From Clostridium ragsdalei P11 (GTDB taxonomy: Bacteria; Bacillota; Clostridia; Clostridiales; Clostridiaceae), in the NCBI RefSeq assembly GCF_001675165.1, contig NZ_LROS01000022.1, forward strand, positions 124,001 through 188,000: a stretch of 64,000 nucleotides of DNA, in the 5' to 3' direction. The notes under the pieces are model-generated. The model was not told where the DNA came from and did not search any database. It was given only the letters and a program-made list of their open reading frames with translations. Of this stretch, positions 27,882-36,790 are shown piece after piece. The translations under genes and the position numbers were made by a program. How positions within the stretch are numbered: the first letter of the stretch is position 1; every line of letters begins with the position of its first letter.

Positions 27882-29072
27882 ATGAATAAAACTGATAATC
27901 CACTTAAAAAATTTATAACCTCAAAGTTATATAGCCGCTATAGTGGTATTTTAGCCCTATCAGATGTACCTTTGTTTTTGGTAGATATAAATGGGGATAT
28001 TTTACTTGAATTTATTCCATCCCCAGATTTTTGTACTCATGTATGTCAGGAAAGAGAGTCTCATGTATGTCCTGACTACCAATGTCGATTACAATCTGGC
28101 AAGGAAGGTAGATTTGTATGCCGACATGGTCTCGAAAATATGATTTTTCCGATCACAGTAGACAATAAAACTGTAGGTTATATGGCTGGTATACAAGTAT
28201 ATTTGAAGGATAATGAATACAAAAAGTATATGATTAATATCCAGTCTCCCAAAGAAACTAAGGCTGAGGAACTAGAGTTTATCGCTAAGTCGATTTTCTC
28301 ACTAAAATCCGTAGAATCAAATAAAATTAAAGTATACGAGCGATTATGCTGCGAAATTGCTAAAAACATTTCTCTTGATTTATCAGAAAGCACTGAGCTG
28401 TCCCATCAGGATGTGAAAAGGTTGTCAATTGAGAAGGAAATATTAGAGAAAAAGATCATTGATCTAGAATCAAAAAATATGTCTCTAGTTGTTAATCCTC
28501 ATTTTTTGTTTAACACTTTAAATTGTATTGCTCGTGTAGCTTATTTTGAGCATTCCAGCGAAACAGAAGAGCTTATTTATTGCCTTTCTGATTTGCTGCG
28601 GTATAATTTAAAGCAGGGTAACCAACTTCATACCATCGGTGCTGAAATTAATAATATTGAGAAATATTTATATATTCAAAAAGTAAGATTCAAAACTCGT
28701 CTGGAATATGATATTAATATTTCAGAAGATCTTAAGTCTTATAGAATTCTCAATATGATCATCCAACCTATTGTTGAAAACTCTGTAATTCATGGAATAA
28801 CCCCAAGGCGAGATGGAGGCAAAATAAGTATTTATGCAGAAAAATATAAAGAGGAAGTGGTTATTTCCATCATGGATAACGGAAATGGTTTCCCAAAGGA
28901 TGTTTTGCTTAGCATACAACAATGCGAAAATAAATCTGGCCTAGGTTTTCAAAGTACAGATAAACGTTTAAAACGATATTACGGAAAACAATATGGATTG
29001 AAAATTGTAAAATCTGATTTCAGTGGAAGTACCGTTACCATCACAATTCCTGCAGAACCTATTGTGAGGTGA
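27882..29072 (+). CDS. PocR-domain sensor histidine kinase
   Basis: Cytoplasmic sensor kinase of 396 residues without membrane helices. An N-terminal PocR domain (about residues 15-150) has a Cys cluster (51, 55, 63, 68, 80); a coiled-coil segment (175-200) follows, then a His_kinase (LytS/YesM-type) domain with His207 in NPHFLFNTLN and an HATPase domain ending with DNGNGFPKD and GLGFQSTDKRL. PocR domains sense small hydrocarbon derivatives in 1,2-propanediol and similar BMC systems, so it may sense choline or a product. The response regulator starts six bases after its stop. Confidence 0.87.
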   Translation: MNKTDNPLKKFITSKLYSRYSGILALSDVPLFLVDINGDILLEFIPSPDFCTHVCQERESHVCPDYQCRLQSGKEGRFVCRHGLENMIFPITVDNKTVGYMAGIQVYLKDNEYKKYMINIQSPKETKAEELEFIAKSIFSLKSVESNKIKVYERLCCEIAKNISLDLSESTELSHQDVKRLSIEKEILEKKIIDLESKNMSLVVNPHFLFNTLNCIARVAYFEHSSETEELIYCLSDLLRYNLKQGNQLHTIGAEINNIEKYLYIQKVRFKTRLEYDINISEDLKSYRILNMIIQPIVENSVIHGITPRRDGGKISIYAEKYKEEVVISIMDNGNGFPKDVLLSIQQCENKSGLGFQSTDKRLKRYYGKQYGLKIVKSDFSGSTVTITIPAEPIVR

Positions 29073-29077
29073 TAACA

Positions 29078-29848
29078 ATGAGCATAATATTGATTGTAGA
29101 AGATGAAATACTTGAACAAGAATTTCTTAAATCAATTGTACTTGAAGAACTTTTTCCAGAAGATGTATTACTGACTTGTGAAAGCGGTGTTCAAGCTATT
29201 AAACTAGCCAAACAATATCATCCGAATATTATCATGATGGATGTAATGATTCCTGAATTGGACGGTCTTAGTACTATTGAAGAGATCAGGAAATTTCTAC
29301 CCAATGCGCTTATTACAATTTTATCTGCTCACTCAGACTTTTCCTATGCACAGAAAGCAATCAGTCTCCGGGTTTTTGAATACCTATTAAAACCCGTAAA
29401 ACCTAACATTATCAAACAAGTTTTTCGGAAAATGCTGGACTCCTCAGCTGATTGTAACATAGTAGTAGATAAAAATACTGAAGAAAAGAACCCAGAATCC
29501 AAAGAATCTCAGCAATACTTTATTGAAAAGTCTATAAAATATATTAAAGAACATTTTAGGGAAAAAATAACTTTACAAATAGTTGCCTCTACAGTGTTTT
29601 TGAATCCAAAATATTTTAGCCGTGTCTTTAAAAAGGAACTGGGTGTCTCATTTTCAAAGTATGTAATTAATCTGAGAATTCAATATGCCTGTAGATTATT
29701 AAAAACAACTAATTACCGTGCTTATCGAATTTCATCAGAATGCGGCTTTTCAGATCCATCTTATTTTAACAGGGTATTTTGTGCGGAGATGAATATGACT
29801 CCTCAAGCCTATAGAAAACATACGCTTATGTCAATGCAAGATGACTAA
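29078..29848 (+). CDS. AraC-type response regulator, partner of the PocR kinase
   Basis: Response regulator of 256 residues: receiver domain with phospho-acceptor Asp55 (MMDVMIPELDG) and a C-terminal pair of AraC helix-turn-helix motifs (GVSFSKYVINLRIQYA, SECGFSDPSYFNRVF). YesN-like architecture. Likely activates the BMC operon; direct repeats upstream of that operon fit AraC binding. The frame opens at GTG inside the kinase gene, but GAGGTG leads to the ATG at 29078. Confidence 0.88.
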   Translation: MSIILIVEDEILEQEFLKSIVLEELFPEDVLLTCESGVQAIKLAKQYHPNIIMMDVMIPELDGLSTIEEIRKFLPNALITILSAHSDFSYAQKAISLRVFEYLLKPVKPNIIKQVFRKMLDSSADCNIVVDKNTEEKNPESKESQQYFIEKSIKYIKEHFREKITLQIVASTVFLNPKYFSRVFKKELGVSFSKYVINLRIQYACRLLKTTNYRAYRISSECGFSDPSYFNRVFCAEMNMTPQAYRKHTLMSMQDD

Positions 29849-29917
29849 ATTGTGTGTAGTTAATTTCATAGGAAAGATTAATATTTGAACTGTTCCCTGT
29901 TGAATGGGCAGTTAAAT

Positions 29918-29957
29918 ATAATTAAAGCGCCAATTGTATAATTGGCGCTTTAATTAT
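29918..29957. terminator. Strong bidirectional terminator
   Basis: Perfect 18-bp arms (ATAATTAAAGCGCCAATT and complement) around GTAT, GC-rich at the tip. It ends the regulator operon on the plus strand. Confidence 0.85.
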
Positions 29958-29993
29958 ATTTTCTGATAATACAATTTTCTAAAGAGCAAATAA

Positions 29994-30035
29994 GGAACGT
30001 ACCTCGATTTAATTTACACAATCTAGATACGTTCC
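29994..30035 (-). terminator. Terminator of the BMC operon
   Basis: GGAACGTACCTCGATT pairs with AATCTAGATACGTTCC with two mismatches; on the minus strand it lies about 95 bases after the last BMC gene and is followed by a T-rich run. Confidence 0.6.
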
Positions 30036-30128
30036 CTAAACAAACTATTACTTTTAACTATCTACCATATCACACCTGACTTATTTCAAAGTCATCTTTT
30101 CATATGCATTTAAACGGTAAACTGTAAT

Positions 30129-30425
30129 CTACTTTTCATCTTCCTTTAAATTAGTTTTAGGAAGGATAGTTTCAACTTCAACGTGTGGACGAGGAATAAC
30201 ATGAACAGAAACTAATTCTCCAACACGTTGTGCTGCAGCAGCACCAGCATCAGTAGCTGCCTTTACAGCTCCTACGTCTCCTCTTACCATTACTGTTACA
30301 AGACCGCCACCAACATGTTCTTTACCTATTAAATAAACATTAGCTGCCTTAACCATTGCATCTGCAGCTTCAATTGAACCTACTAAACCTTTTGTTTCAA
30401 TCATTCCTAATGCATCATATTTCAT
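30129..30425 (-). CDS. BMC-H shell protein (last gene of the operon)
   Basis: Hexameric shell protein of 98 residues, one Pfam-BMC domain: [20 protein letters not shown], then [20 protein letters not shown] with the pore loop, and [12 protein letters not shown]. It is nearly identical to the 96-residue gene upstream, differing mainly at Tyr4/Ser4, Tyr32/Asn32 and the C-terminal tail, so the pair arose by recent duplication. AGGAGG precedes the ATG. Builds facets of the choline microcompartment. Confidence 0.95.
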   Translation of the reverse strand: MKYDALGMIETKGLVGSIEAADAMVKAANVYLIGKEHVGGGLVTVMVRGDVGAVKAATDAGAAAAQRVGELVSVHVIPRPHVEVETILPKTNLKEDEK

Positions 30426-30500
30426 TTTTATTTCCTCCTAGTTTATAATTTATTTTTTTCTATTTTGTACTTTGTATCTTATACCCTATATTTTCTAATA

Positions 30501-30791
30501 TTAGTCTTCCTTTAAACCAGTTTTAGGAAGGATAGTTTCAACTTCAACGTGTGGACGAGGAATAACATGAACAGAAATTAATTCTCCAACACGTTGTGCT
30601 GCAGCAGCACCAGCATCAGTAGCTGCTTTTACAGCTCCTACATCTCCTCTTACCATTACTGTTACAAGACCGCCACCAACATGTTCTTTTCCTATTAAGT
30701 TAACGTTAGCTGCCTTTACCATTGCATCTGCAGCCTCTATAGAACCTACTAACCCCTTTGTTTCAATCATTCCTAATGCATCAGATTTCAT
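30501..30791 (-). CDS. BMC-H shell protein
   Basis: Shell protein of 96 residues, PduA/EutM-like, with the same BMC domain as its twin downstream ([31 protein letters not shown]). The C-terminus LPKTGLKED is shorter. Likely a major facet protein. It follows pduL by about 50 bases and has a GGAG-rich ribosome site. Confidence 0.95.
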   Translation of the reverse strand: MKSDALGMIETKGLVGSIEAADAMVKAANVNLIGKEHVGGGLVTVMVRGDVGAVKAATDAGAAAAQRVGELISVHVIPRPHVEVETILPKTGLKED

Positions 30792-30839
30792 TTTTATTTC
30801 TCCTCTCCAAATACTGTTATTTTATGATTTATAATTTTA

Positions 30840-31490
30840 CTATTTTACTATTGTAATTTTTGATGAGTTGCCAACACACATAGCATTTGCTTCCTCTGTG
30901 TCAATATGGCACTCTAAAGCTGAAGTATCATTTGCTCTGATAGCAACATTATTATAGATTCCACCACGTGGTCCATCAACTTTAATACTTACTGTCTGTC
31001 CATCATGCACATTAAAATGTTGTGCATTTGCAGGAGTCATGTGAATGTGTCTTTGTGCAACAATCACACCTTCCTTTATTTGAACAGATCCCTTTGGTCC
31101 TATTATGGTAATTCCAGGTGTTCCGTGTAAATCACCTGACATCCTTACTTCTGGAGCTACTCCCAATTTGAAAGAATCTCCTCTTAGGATTTCTACCTGT
31201 GTCTTACTACGTAATGGTCCAAGGATTCTAATTTTTTCGATAGCTCCCTTTGGTCCACATACTGTTACTGTTTCTTTACAAGCATACTGTCCTGGCTGTG
31301 CTAAATCCTTTATCTTTGTTACCTGGTATCCTTCTCCAAACAAGATGTTAAAATCTGCTTGTGAAAGGTGAATATGACGATTTGAAACTCCAACTGGGAT
31401 TTCATTTGTATCTTGTTTTGTCTCTGTAGAAGACTGATTACCTTGAACAGCTTCCAATAAAAGCTTTATAACAGCTTCGTACTTGTCCAT
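30840..31490 (-). CDS. pduL: PduL-type phosphotransacylase
   Basis: Zinc-dependent phosphate acyltransferase of 216 residues with two PduL domains: VGVSNRHIHLSQADF near residue 35 and IVAQRHIHMTPANAQ near 145, which carry the metal-ligand histidines. It converts acetyl-CoA to acetyl phosphate inside the compartment and frees CoA for the aldehyde dehydrogenase. The first residues (MDKYEAVIKLLLEAVQ) form an amphipathic helix followed by a polar linker, typical of an encapsulation peptide. It starts one base after the dehydrogenase stop. Confidence 0.94.
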   Translation of the reverse strand: MDKYEAVIKLLLEAVQGNQSSTETKQDTNEIPVGVSNRHIHLSQADFNILFGEGYQVTKIKDLAQPGQYACKETVTVCGPKGAIEKIRILGPLRSKTQVEILRGDSFKLGVAPEVRMSGDLHGTPGITIIGPKGSVQIKEGVIVAQRHIHMTPANAQHFNVHDGQTVSIKVDGPRGGIYNNVAIRANDTSALECHIDTEEANAMCVGNSSKITIVK

Positions 31491-31491
31491 T

Positions 31492-33045
31492 TTAGTTAGC
31501 TCCCTTCATTGCAGCTACTAATTCACTTACGAGTCTAGCAAGTTTATCATTATCAGTAGTATCCGCAGCAGTGCTAGCACAATTGCTATTTGCTGCAAAT
31601 TCTGCAGGGCTTGTAGCACAGCATCCTAAGTCATTTTTGCTTCCACAAAGTTCAGGATGATTGAAAGTTGTATCATCTGCAGCTAATGTAGAACAATCTT
31701 TAAGACCATATGCAACTCTCTTTATATTGATTAAATGTAATGGAGTAACATTTTCGGAAACAGAGCTTCCTCCCCATGTACCACAACCTAATGTAAATGC
31801 AGGTGCTAATCCTGTGCTTGCACCAGTACCTCCTTGGCTTCCACCAGTATTAACTAATATACGGGATGCTGGTTTTTTAGCAAACTTCATTACTAAGTCT
31901 CTGTCATTTGTATGAATGTTCATAGTATGTCCAAGACCATTTTGAAGTAATCTTATACTAAGATCACATGCTTCATGCCAATCTTTAACTGTATAGAAAG
32001 CAAGTACTGTTGTAAGTTTCTCATAAGATAGAGGGTAACCATTACCAACTCCGCCTTGTTCTCCTACTAAAACTTTTGTTCCTTCTGGAACTGAGAAACC
32101 TGCAGCTGCTGCTATAACCTGAGGAGCTCTTCCTACAAACTTAGCACTCATACTGTGTGTACCAGGCTTAAAAAGTATACTGCAAACTTTTGCAGTTTCT
32201 TCAGCTGTCATGAAATATCCGCCTTGTTTCTTCAACTCAGCTATTACTTCATCATGGTTGCATTCTTCAACAATTATTGATTGCTCAGATGCACAAATAG
32301 TACCATAGTCAAAACTCTTACTAGCAATTATATCTTTAACTGATTGATGAACATCAGCAGTTCTTTCTATATAAGATGGAGAGTTACCAGCACCAACGCC
32401 TATTGCAGGTGTTCCTGAACTATAAGCAGCCTTTACCATTCCAGGGCCTCCAGTGGCAATTATCATAGCAACTTCTTTAGCTTTCATAAGTTCATTTGTA
32501 GCTTGTATAGATGGTGTAACAATACCGCCAATTACATTTGCAGGAGCTCCTGCTGCTACTGCTGCATCACGCATAAGTTCTATTGCTTTTGTTGAACATT
32601 TTAATGCAGCTGGGTGTGGTGAGAATACAATTGCATTTCTTGATTTAATTGCAATGATTGATTTATAGATAACAGTAGATGTTGGATTTGTAGATGGTAC
32701 AATACCCATTAATAAACCAACTGGTTCAGCAAATTCAATTACACCTTGACTTTTATCTTCTTTTATAACACCAATAGTCTTCATATCCTTGATATAATTA
32801 TATACTGTAGTAGCAGCCATATGGTTCTTATAAGCCTTATCTTCAGCTTTTCCAAAACCAGTTTCTTCTGCAGCCATTTTACCAAGGCAAACTGCATTTT
32901 CCTCTGCTACCCTAACCATATTACATAGGATTTTATCAATTTGTTCTTCAGTATAATCAGCAATTTCACATGCTGCAATTTTTCCTAAACGTGCAAGATC
33001 TCTTGCTTCTTGTATAGAGCGTAAGTCTTTATCAAAATTTTCCAA
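31492..33045 (-). CDS. CoA-acylating aldehyde dehydrogenase (active BMC enzyme)
   Basis: PduP/EutE-family enzyme of 517 residues with catalytic Cys251 in GTICASEQS and NAD-site ATGGPGMVKAAY. It oxidises acetaldehyde to acetyl-CoA. The C-terminal tail is Cys- and Ala-rich and ends in an amphipathic helix (DKLARLVSELVAAM), a likely encapsulation peptide. Start: I prefer the TTG at 33045, seven bases after GGAGGG, over the ATG at 33060, which overlaps that site; the TTG start also aligns residue for residue with the paralogue at 42672-44168 (SIQEAR / SIQESR, Cys251 / Pro251). Confidence 0.92.
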   Translation of the reverse strand: MENFDKDLRSIQEARDLARLGKIAACEIADYTEEQIDKILCNMVRVAEENAVCLGKMAAEETGFGKAEDKAYKNHMAATTVYNYIKDMKTIGVIKEDKSQGVIEFAEPVGLLMGIVPSTNPTSTVIYKSIIAIKSRNAIVFSPHPAALKCSTKAIELMRDAAVAAGAPANVIGGIVTPSIQATNELMKAKEVAMIIATGGPGMVKAAYSSGTPAIGVGAGNSPSYIERTADVHQSVKDIIASKSFDYGTICASEQSIIVEECNHDEVIAELKKQGGYFMTAEETAKVCSILFKPGTHSMSAKFVGRAPQVIAAAAGFSVPEGTKVLVGEQGGVGNGYPLSYEKLTTVLAFYTVKDWHEACDLSIRLLQNGLGHTMNIHTNDRDLVMKFAKKPASRILVNTGGSQGGTGASTGLAPAFTLGCGTWGGSSVSENVTPLHLINIKRVAYGLKDCSTLAADDTTFNHPELCGSKNDLGCCATSPAEFAANSNCASTAADTTDNDKLARLVSELVAAMKGAN

Positions 33046-33096
33046 TTGTGTTCCCTCCATTGTTTATTATTTATATATTTTAATTTTTATAGCTGG

Positions 33097-33843
33097 CTAA
33101 TTATGCCCATAATATTTTTTGAACTCTATAAGCAGCAACTTCTTGTCTGCTTTAGAAATGGACCTTCCTTTGATACCAAAGTTCTTATATTTACGAGCGA
33201 GATTTCGAAGCTCTATTACCTTAAACTTACTTAAAATCTCAATAGCTTTTTCTAAACCATAGTCAAGCACCATCTTATCTACAGCTTTTCTATTTAGTTT
33301 AGTCAAATCCATTTTCAAAGGATCAGTTATTTTTTCTGGCAAAAGCTCCTCATTCTCTGAATTTTCTACTGTTGAATTCTCTTCTTTTGAGTCTTCCACT
33401 GTTGTATTTTCCACTGTTGAATTCTCTTCTTTTGAGTCTTCTACTATTGAATCTTCTATTTTAACAGGAACCTCTACAGTATCTTCTTCAATTACTTCAA
33501 CTGTTGTTTCATCTTCTGATTGGTTTTTCGCTGGAGCGACAGTTGGAATATTTCTATCTTTCAATGGTACTGCTGATACAATTATATTATCTAATTCCTC
33601 ATGTGGACGGGGAATCACATGTTGTGAAACAAGCAATGTGTCATTTATGTTTCTAACTGCCGCTCCACCAGCGTCTACAGCTGCTTTCACCGCAGCCACA
33701 TCACCAGTTACAGCAATCGAAACAAGTCCTCCTCCTACATATGTCTTTTCTAAGAGATTCACATCTGCCGCCTTGAGCATAGCATCTGCACTCTCAATAG
33801 CTGCAATAAGTCCTATTGTTTCGATTAACCCAAGTGCCTGCAT
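33097..33843 (-). CDS. BMC-H shell protein with long acidic linker and SAP-like tail (PduK-like)
   Basis: Shell protein of 248 residues. Residues 1-90 are a BMC domain ([46 protein letters not shown]). Residues 105-170 form an acidic low-complexity linker containing a repeated VEDSKEENSTVEN unit (about residues 134-161). Residues 175-245 are basic and helical (IELRNLARKY, RSISKADKKLLL), like SAP/Rho-N domains seen at the end of PduK-type proteins. The tail could tether cargo or nucleic acid, or place compartments in the cell; this is inference. Confidence 0.85.
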   Translation of the reverse strand: MQALGLIETIGLIAAIESADAMLKAADVNLLEKTYVGGGLVSIAVTGDVAAVKAAVDAGGAAVRNINDTLLVSQHVIPRPHEELDNIIVSAVPLKDRNIPTVAPAKNQSEDETTVEVIEEDTVEVPVKIEDSIVEDSKEENSTVENTTVEDSKEENSTVENSENEELLPEKITDPLKMDLTKLNRKAVDKMVLDYGLEKAIEILSKFKVIELRNLARKYKNFGIKGRSISKADKKLLLIEFKKYYGHN

Positions 33844-33882
33844 TGTTTAACCCTCCTAAACTTTGGTCAAGCATTCTAAATT

Positions 33883-34590
33883 CTAATATGTAGCATAGAA
33901 TGCTTTCATCTTGTCAGGTGAACCAAATGCTATCTTAGCTCCCTTAGGGAAGAATACTGAATCACCAGGATGTGCAGTATAAACTTTATCATCCACTGTT
34001 ACTGTCAATGTACCCTCTATAACATAGTAAAGTTCTTGACATTCTGTTTCCCAATCAAATTTACAATCTTCAATTGTAATAAATCCTGCATTCATTGAGG
34101 AACCATCATCTGCATTGATTATTTCCTGATAAAATACTTTATCATCAGGATTTCCTGTATCAAGTGCTTCATACTTTACTGAACTGCCACGAACGATCTT
34201 CAAACCGATAGAGTCAGTCTCAGCAAGATAAGGCTTCTTATTAGTAATCAAATCAATCACTCCATTCAAAAGTCCTTTATCCATCATTACCTTGAATACT
34301 TTATAAATCATTTCACTATCAATTCCATTTTCAAAAACTTTTTCAAGTTCAGAAGCTTTTGTTTCACAAGAAGGTTTTGTTTCACAAGATCCTTTTGTTT
34401 CACAAGGAACTTCTACTTCACAAGATTTCTTTACTTCAGGAACTGGAGTTTCGGTAGAGAATTCTATTCCACTATTTCTAGCCGCATCTTTAGCTGAAGG
34501 AGTAACAATTGTATCGCAATTAATATACACTACTTTTTGACCCTGCTTTTCTGCAGTTTCAACATCTTTTACACAAATTAATTTTTTCAT
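33883..34590 (-). CDS. eutQ: EutQ-like cupin, putative acetate kinase
   Basis: Protein of 235 residues with a C-terminal EutQ cupin (ECQELYYVIEGTLTVTVDD, HPGDSVFFPKG). EutQ has acetate kinase activity in ethanolamine use, so it could make ATP from PduL-derived acetyl phosphate. Odd feature: four cysteines at residues 57, 63, 69 and 75 lie in an exact six-residue repeat (CETKGS, CETKPS, CETKAS type) between the N-terminal part and the cupin, perhaps binding metal or a cluster. The ATG at 34590 follows AAGGA; an upstream in-frame ATG lacks a site. Confidence 0.82.
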   Translation of the reverse strand: MKKLICVKDVETAEKQGQKVVYINCDTIVTPSAKDAARNSGIEFSTETPVPEVKKSCEVEVPCETKGSCETKPSCETKASELEKVFENGIDSEMIYKVFKVMMDKGLLNGVIDLITNKKPYLAETDSIGLKIVRGSSVKYEALDTGNPDDKVFYQEIINADDGSSMNAGFITIEDCKFDWETECQELYYVIEGTLTVTVDDKVYTAHPGDSVFFPKGAKIAFGSPDKMKAFYATY

Positions 34591-34627
34591 TCCTTCACAT
34601 CCTTTCATTTATAAAAGTTCTTATATA

Positions 34628-35176
34628 TTAGAACAATGATGCCAATAATCTTTCAGACGGTGAAGGTATAACCTCTGCATTTACTAATAACCCTTTTTCT
34701 TCTGCAATAGCTTTTCCTGTTTCAACACCAGTTTCAACAGCAGCTACATCTCCGGTAAAAGTAAAGAATGACTTACCTCCCAATCCATTTCCCAAACGAA
34801 GTTCAATCGGCTGCAATTCAGCAGATTTCAAAATTGCATCAGCAGCAATGACCATTGTTGACAGGGAGAAAGACTCCATAATTCCTAAAGCCTGAATTTC
34901 ATCTGGCATCGTTGCACCTGTGATTGCAGGGAATACTGCCGGATTGACATTTGGTATAACAATAGAATCAACTAAAAATTCTTCTGCAAATCTTACACCA
35001 ACACTCACTGAATCTTCAACTGCTGCAACATCACCTTGAACAATGGCAATATACTTGCCAGGGCAAGAAGAACCTGCTGTGACTATTTCCACTTCAGAAG
35101 TCTTTACCATCTGGTCTGCTGCATATATACCACGAGCAATGCTTGTAAACTCAACCATTCCTATTGCTTGTGACAT
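34628..35176 (-). CDS. pduT: PduT-like BMC-T shell protein with predicted Fe-S pore
   Basis: Tandem BMC trimer-forming shell protein of 182 residues (two BMC domains, about 1-90 and 95-182). Cys38 in SSCPGKY sits at the position that, in PduT, supplies one ligand per subunit to a [4Fe-4S] cluster at the trimer pore. It probably passes electrons across the shell with the PduS-like protein, whose gene ends one base upstream. GGAGGGG precedes the ATG. Confidence 0.92.
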   Translation of the reverse strand: MSQAIGMVEFTSIARGIYAADQMVKTSEVEIVTAGSSCPGKYIAIVQGDVAAVEDSVSVGVRFAEEFLVDSIVIPNVNPAVFPAITGATMPDEIQALGIMESFSLSTMVIAADAILKSAELQPIELRLGNGLGGKSFFTFTGDVAAVETGVETGKAIAEEKGLLVNAEVIPSPSERLLASLF

Positions 35177-35177
35177 A

Positions 35178-36506
35178 TTATCCCCTCCTTATCACAATAA
35201 AATCATTTCCACATTCCACAACTGTTCCCGAAATACTTGCATGAATAGCAGCACTTAAACTACCTTCAGGAATTTTTCCAATTTGTTGTCCAAGTTCTAC
35301 ATGATCACCAACATTAACAATTGGTACTGCAGGTGCTCCTACATGCTGTCTTGTTGCAATATGAACTTCTTCAGGATTTACCTGAACTTCAGTCATAGGA
35401 GCTGGCCTGTCAAAGTCATGCAAACCTAATCTAGCAATAAGACGCTTACTTGGAACTAACCTATACTCACGGCTTTTGCGGGTAGTAAATTCCGACTTCA
35501 TTGGTTTATATTTTATGTTCTGTTCTGCTAATTTTCCTTTAAAATAGAGATTTGCAGATTTCGGATAAAGTCCTGCTGGACATGAGAACAATTCACATAA
35601 ATTACACTGACAGCAAAGCTGTGCAATCTTCTGCTCTTCAACATTCTTCAATGCATAATTCAAAGCTCTCATCATCTTGTGGGGTTGTGTACTATGTCCA
35701 AGAAGATAACGAGGGCACATATCTGTACACATGCGGCACTGCTCACAGGAAGACCTATTTACTCTTTTCGCCTGTTCTATGCTAACAGATTTTTTACGAA
35801 TCAGAGGATGATCTTTTTTCAAAATTACGAATCCCTTATTTTTCTTCGTAACATATCCATCTACATTACTCTTTACAGGTCCCATCATAGGGCCACCATC
35901 AATAACTGTATAATCATCAAAATCTTCTATGCCACTCAGTTTCAGTACATCTATAACAGGTGTACCCACTGGTACCTTTACAGTCAAACGTTTAGGAATA
36001 TCTCCTGCAACTGTGATATATTTTTCTGTAACTGGTACTCCCATAGAAGCGTGATAAATATTCAATGCTGTTTCTGCATTGACTACTACACAACCAACAC
36101 TAATTGGAATACCCATTTCGGGAACAACTCTTCCAGTCAATTCATGAACTAGAACTTGTTCATCACCTGCAGGGTAAATATCAGGAATTTCTTTTACTTC
36201 GATAAAATCTCCTACTTGAAGTTCTTCAATTCTATTACGAAGTATAGAAATAACTTCCTTATGCTTTCCTTTAATACCTATAAGTGCTTTATTTGCACCT
36301 ACTAACTTTCCTGCTGATTCAAATCCTTTAATTATCTCATCTGGAAACATCCTCATCAGCTGCTGATCCACACGAAGCAGCGGCTCACATTCAGCTCCAT
36401 TAAGAAGTATATATTCTGCCTTTGATGCTAGCTTTGCGTGGGTAGGAAATCCTGCCCCACCGGCACCAATAACACCAGCTTCTCGCACCATATCAAGAAT
36501 ACTCAT
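35178..36506 (-). CDS. pduS: PduS-like Fe-S flavoprotein (RnfC-like)
   Basis: Protein of 442 residues: N-terminal RnfC/NuoF-like nucleotide and flavin domain (GAGGAGFPTHAKL, NGAECEPLLRVDQQLM), an SLBB segment, then two 4Fe-4S motifs (CEQCRMCTDMCP and CCQCNLCELFSCP), and a C-terminal barrel-like domain. PduS reduces cobalamin in B12-dependent systems; here the locus uses a glycyl radical enzyme, so a role in NADH recycling or electron export through PduT is more likely. Confidence 0.9.
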   Translation of the reverse strand: MSILDMVREAGVIGAGGAGFPTHAKLASKAEYILLNGAECEPLLRVDQQLMRMFPDEIIKGFESAGKLVGANKALIGIKGKHKEVISILRNRIEELQVGDFIEVKEIPDIYPAGDEQVLVHELTGRVVPEMGIPISVGCVVVNAETALNIYHASMGVPVTEKYITVAGDIPKRLTVKVPVGTPVIDVLKLSGIEDFDDYTVIDGGPMMGPVKSNVDGYVTKKNKGFVILKKDHPLIRKKSVSIEQAKRVNRSSCEQCRMCTDMCPRYLLGHSTQPHKMMRALNYALKNVEEQKIAQLCCQCNLCELFSCPAGLYPKSANLYFKGKLAEQNIKYKPMKSEFTTRKSREYRLVPSKRLIARLGLHDFDRPAPMTEVQVNPEEVHIATRQHVGAPAVPIVNVGDHVELGQQIGKIPEGSLSAAIHASISGTVVECGNDFIVIRRG

Positions 36507-36523
36507 TCTCGTACCTCCTGAGT

Positions 36524-36790
36524 CTATTCTATATTGCAGTCTTCATCAATAATTCCAACAACAACTGCATCAACCGGGATATCCTCACATTCATCTAACA
36601 TTTTTCGAGCTGATGATCCCGTTGAAACAAGAACTCTATCTCCAATACCGGCGCTGATTATATCTGCTACAACTAAATGTTGACCAGCACCAGTTCCACC
36701 AATTACTTCTGCTAACATAAATTTCAATCCATTAAGTGATTCTGCTTTTCTTGTTGCCCATACATTGTCAATTAATCTTGCTATTAACAT
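36524..36790 (-). CDS. eutN: BMC-P vertex protein (EutN/CcmL family)
   Basis: Pentameric vertex protein of 88 residues with the EutN/CcmL pattern (ARLIDNVWATRKAESLNG, DIISAGIGDRVLVSTGSSAR, DAVVVGIID). It caps the corners of the icosahedral shell. It overlaps the end of the GrpU-like gene by seven bases, so expression is coupled. Confidence 0.94.
   Translation of the reverse strand: MLIARLIDNVWATRKAESLNGLKFMLAEVIGGTGAGQHLVVADIISAGIGDRVLVSTGSSARKMLDECEDIPVDAVVVGIIDEDCNIE

Noticed and set aside
35679-36152. Plus-strand frame of 157 codons
   Set aside because: Antisense shadow of the PduS-like gene; Cys/Tyr/Asn-rich without any family match.
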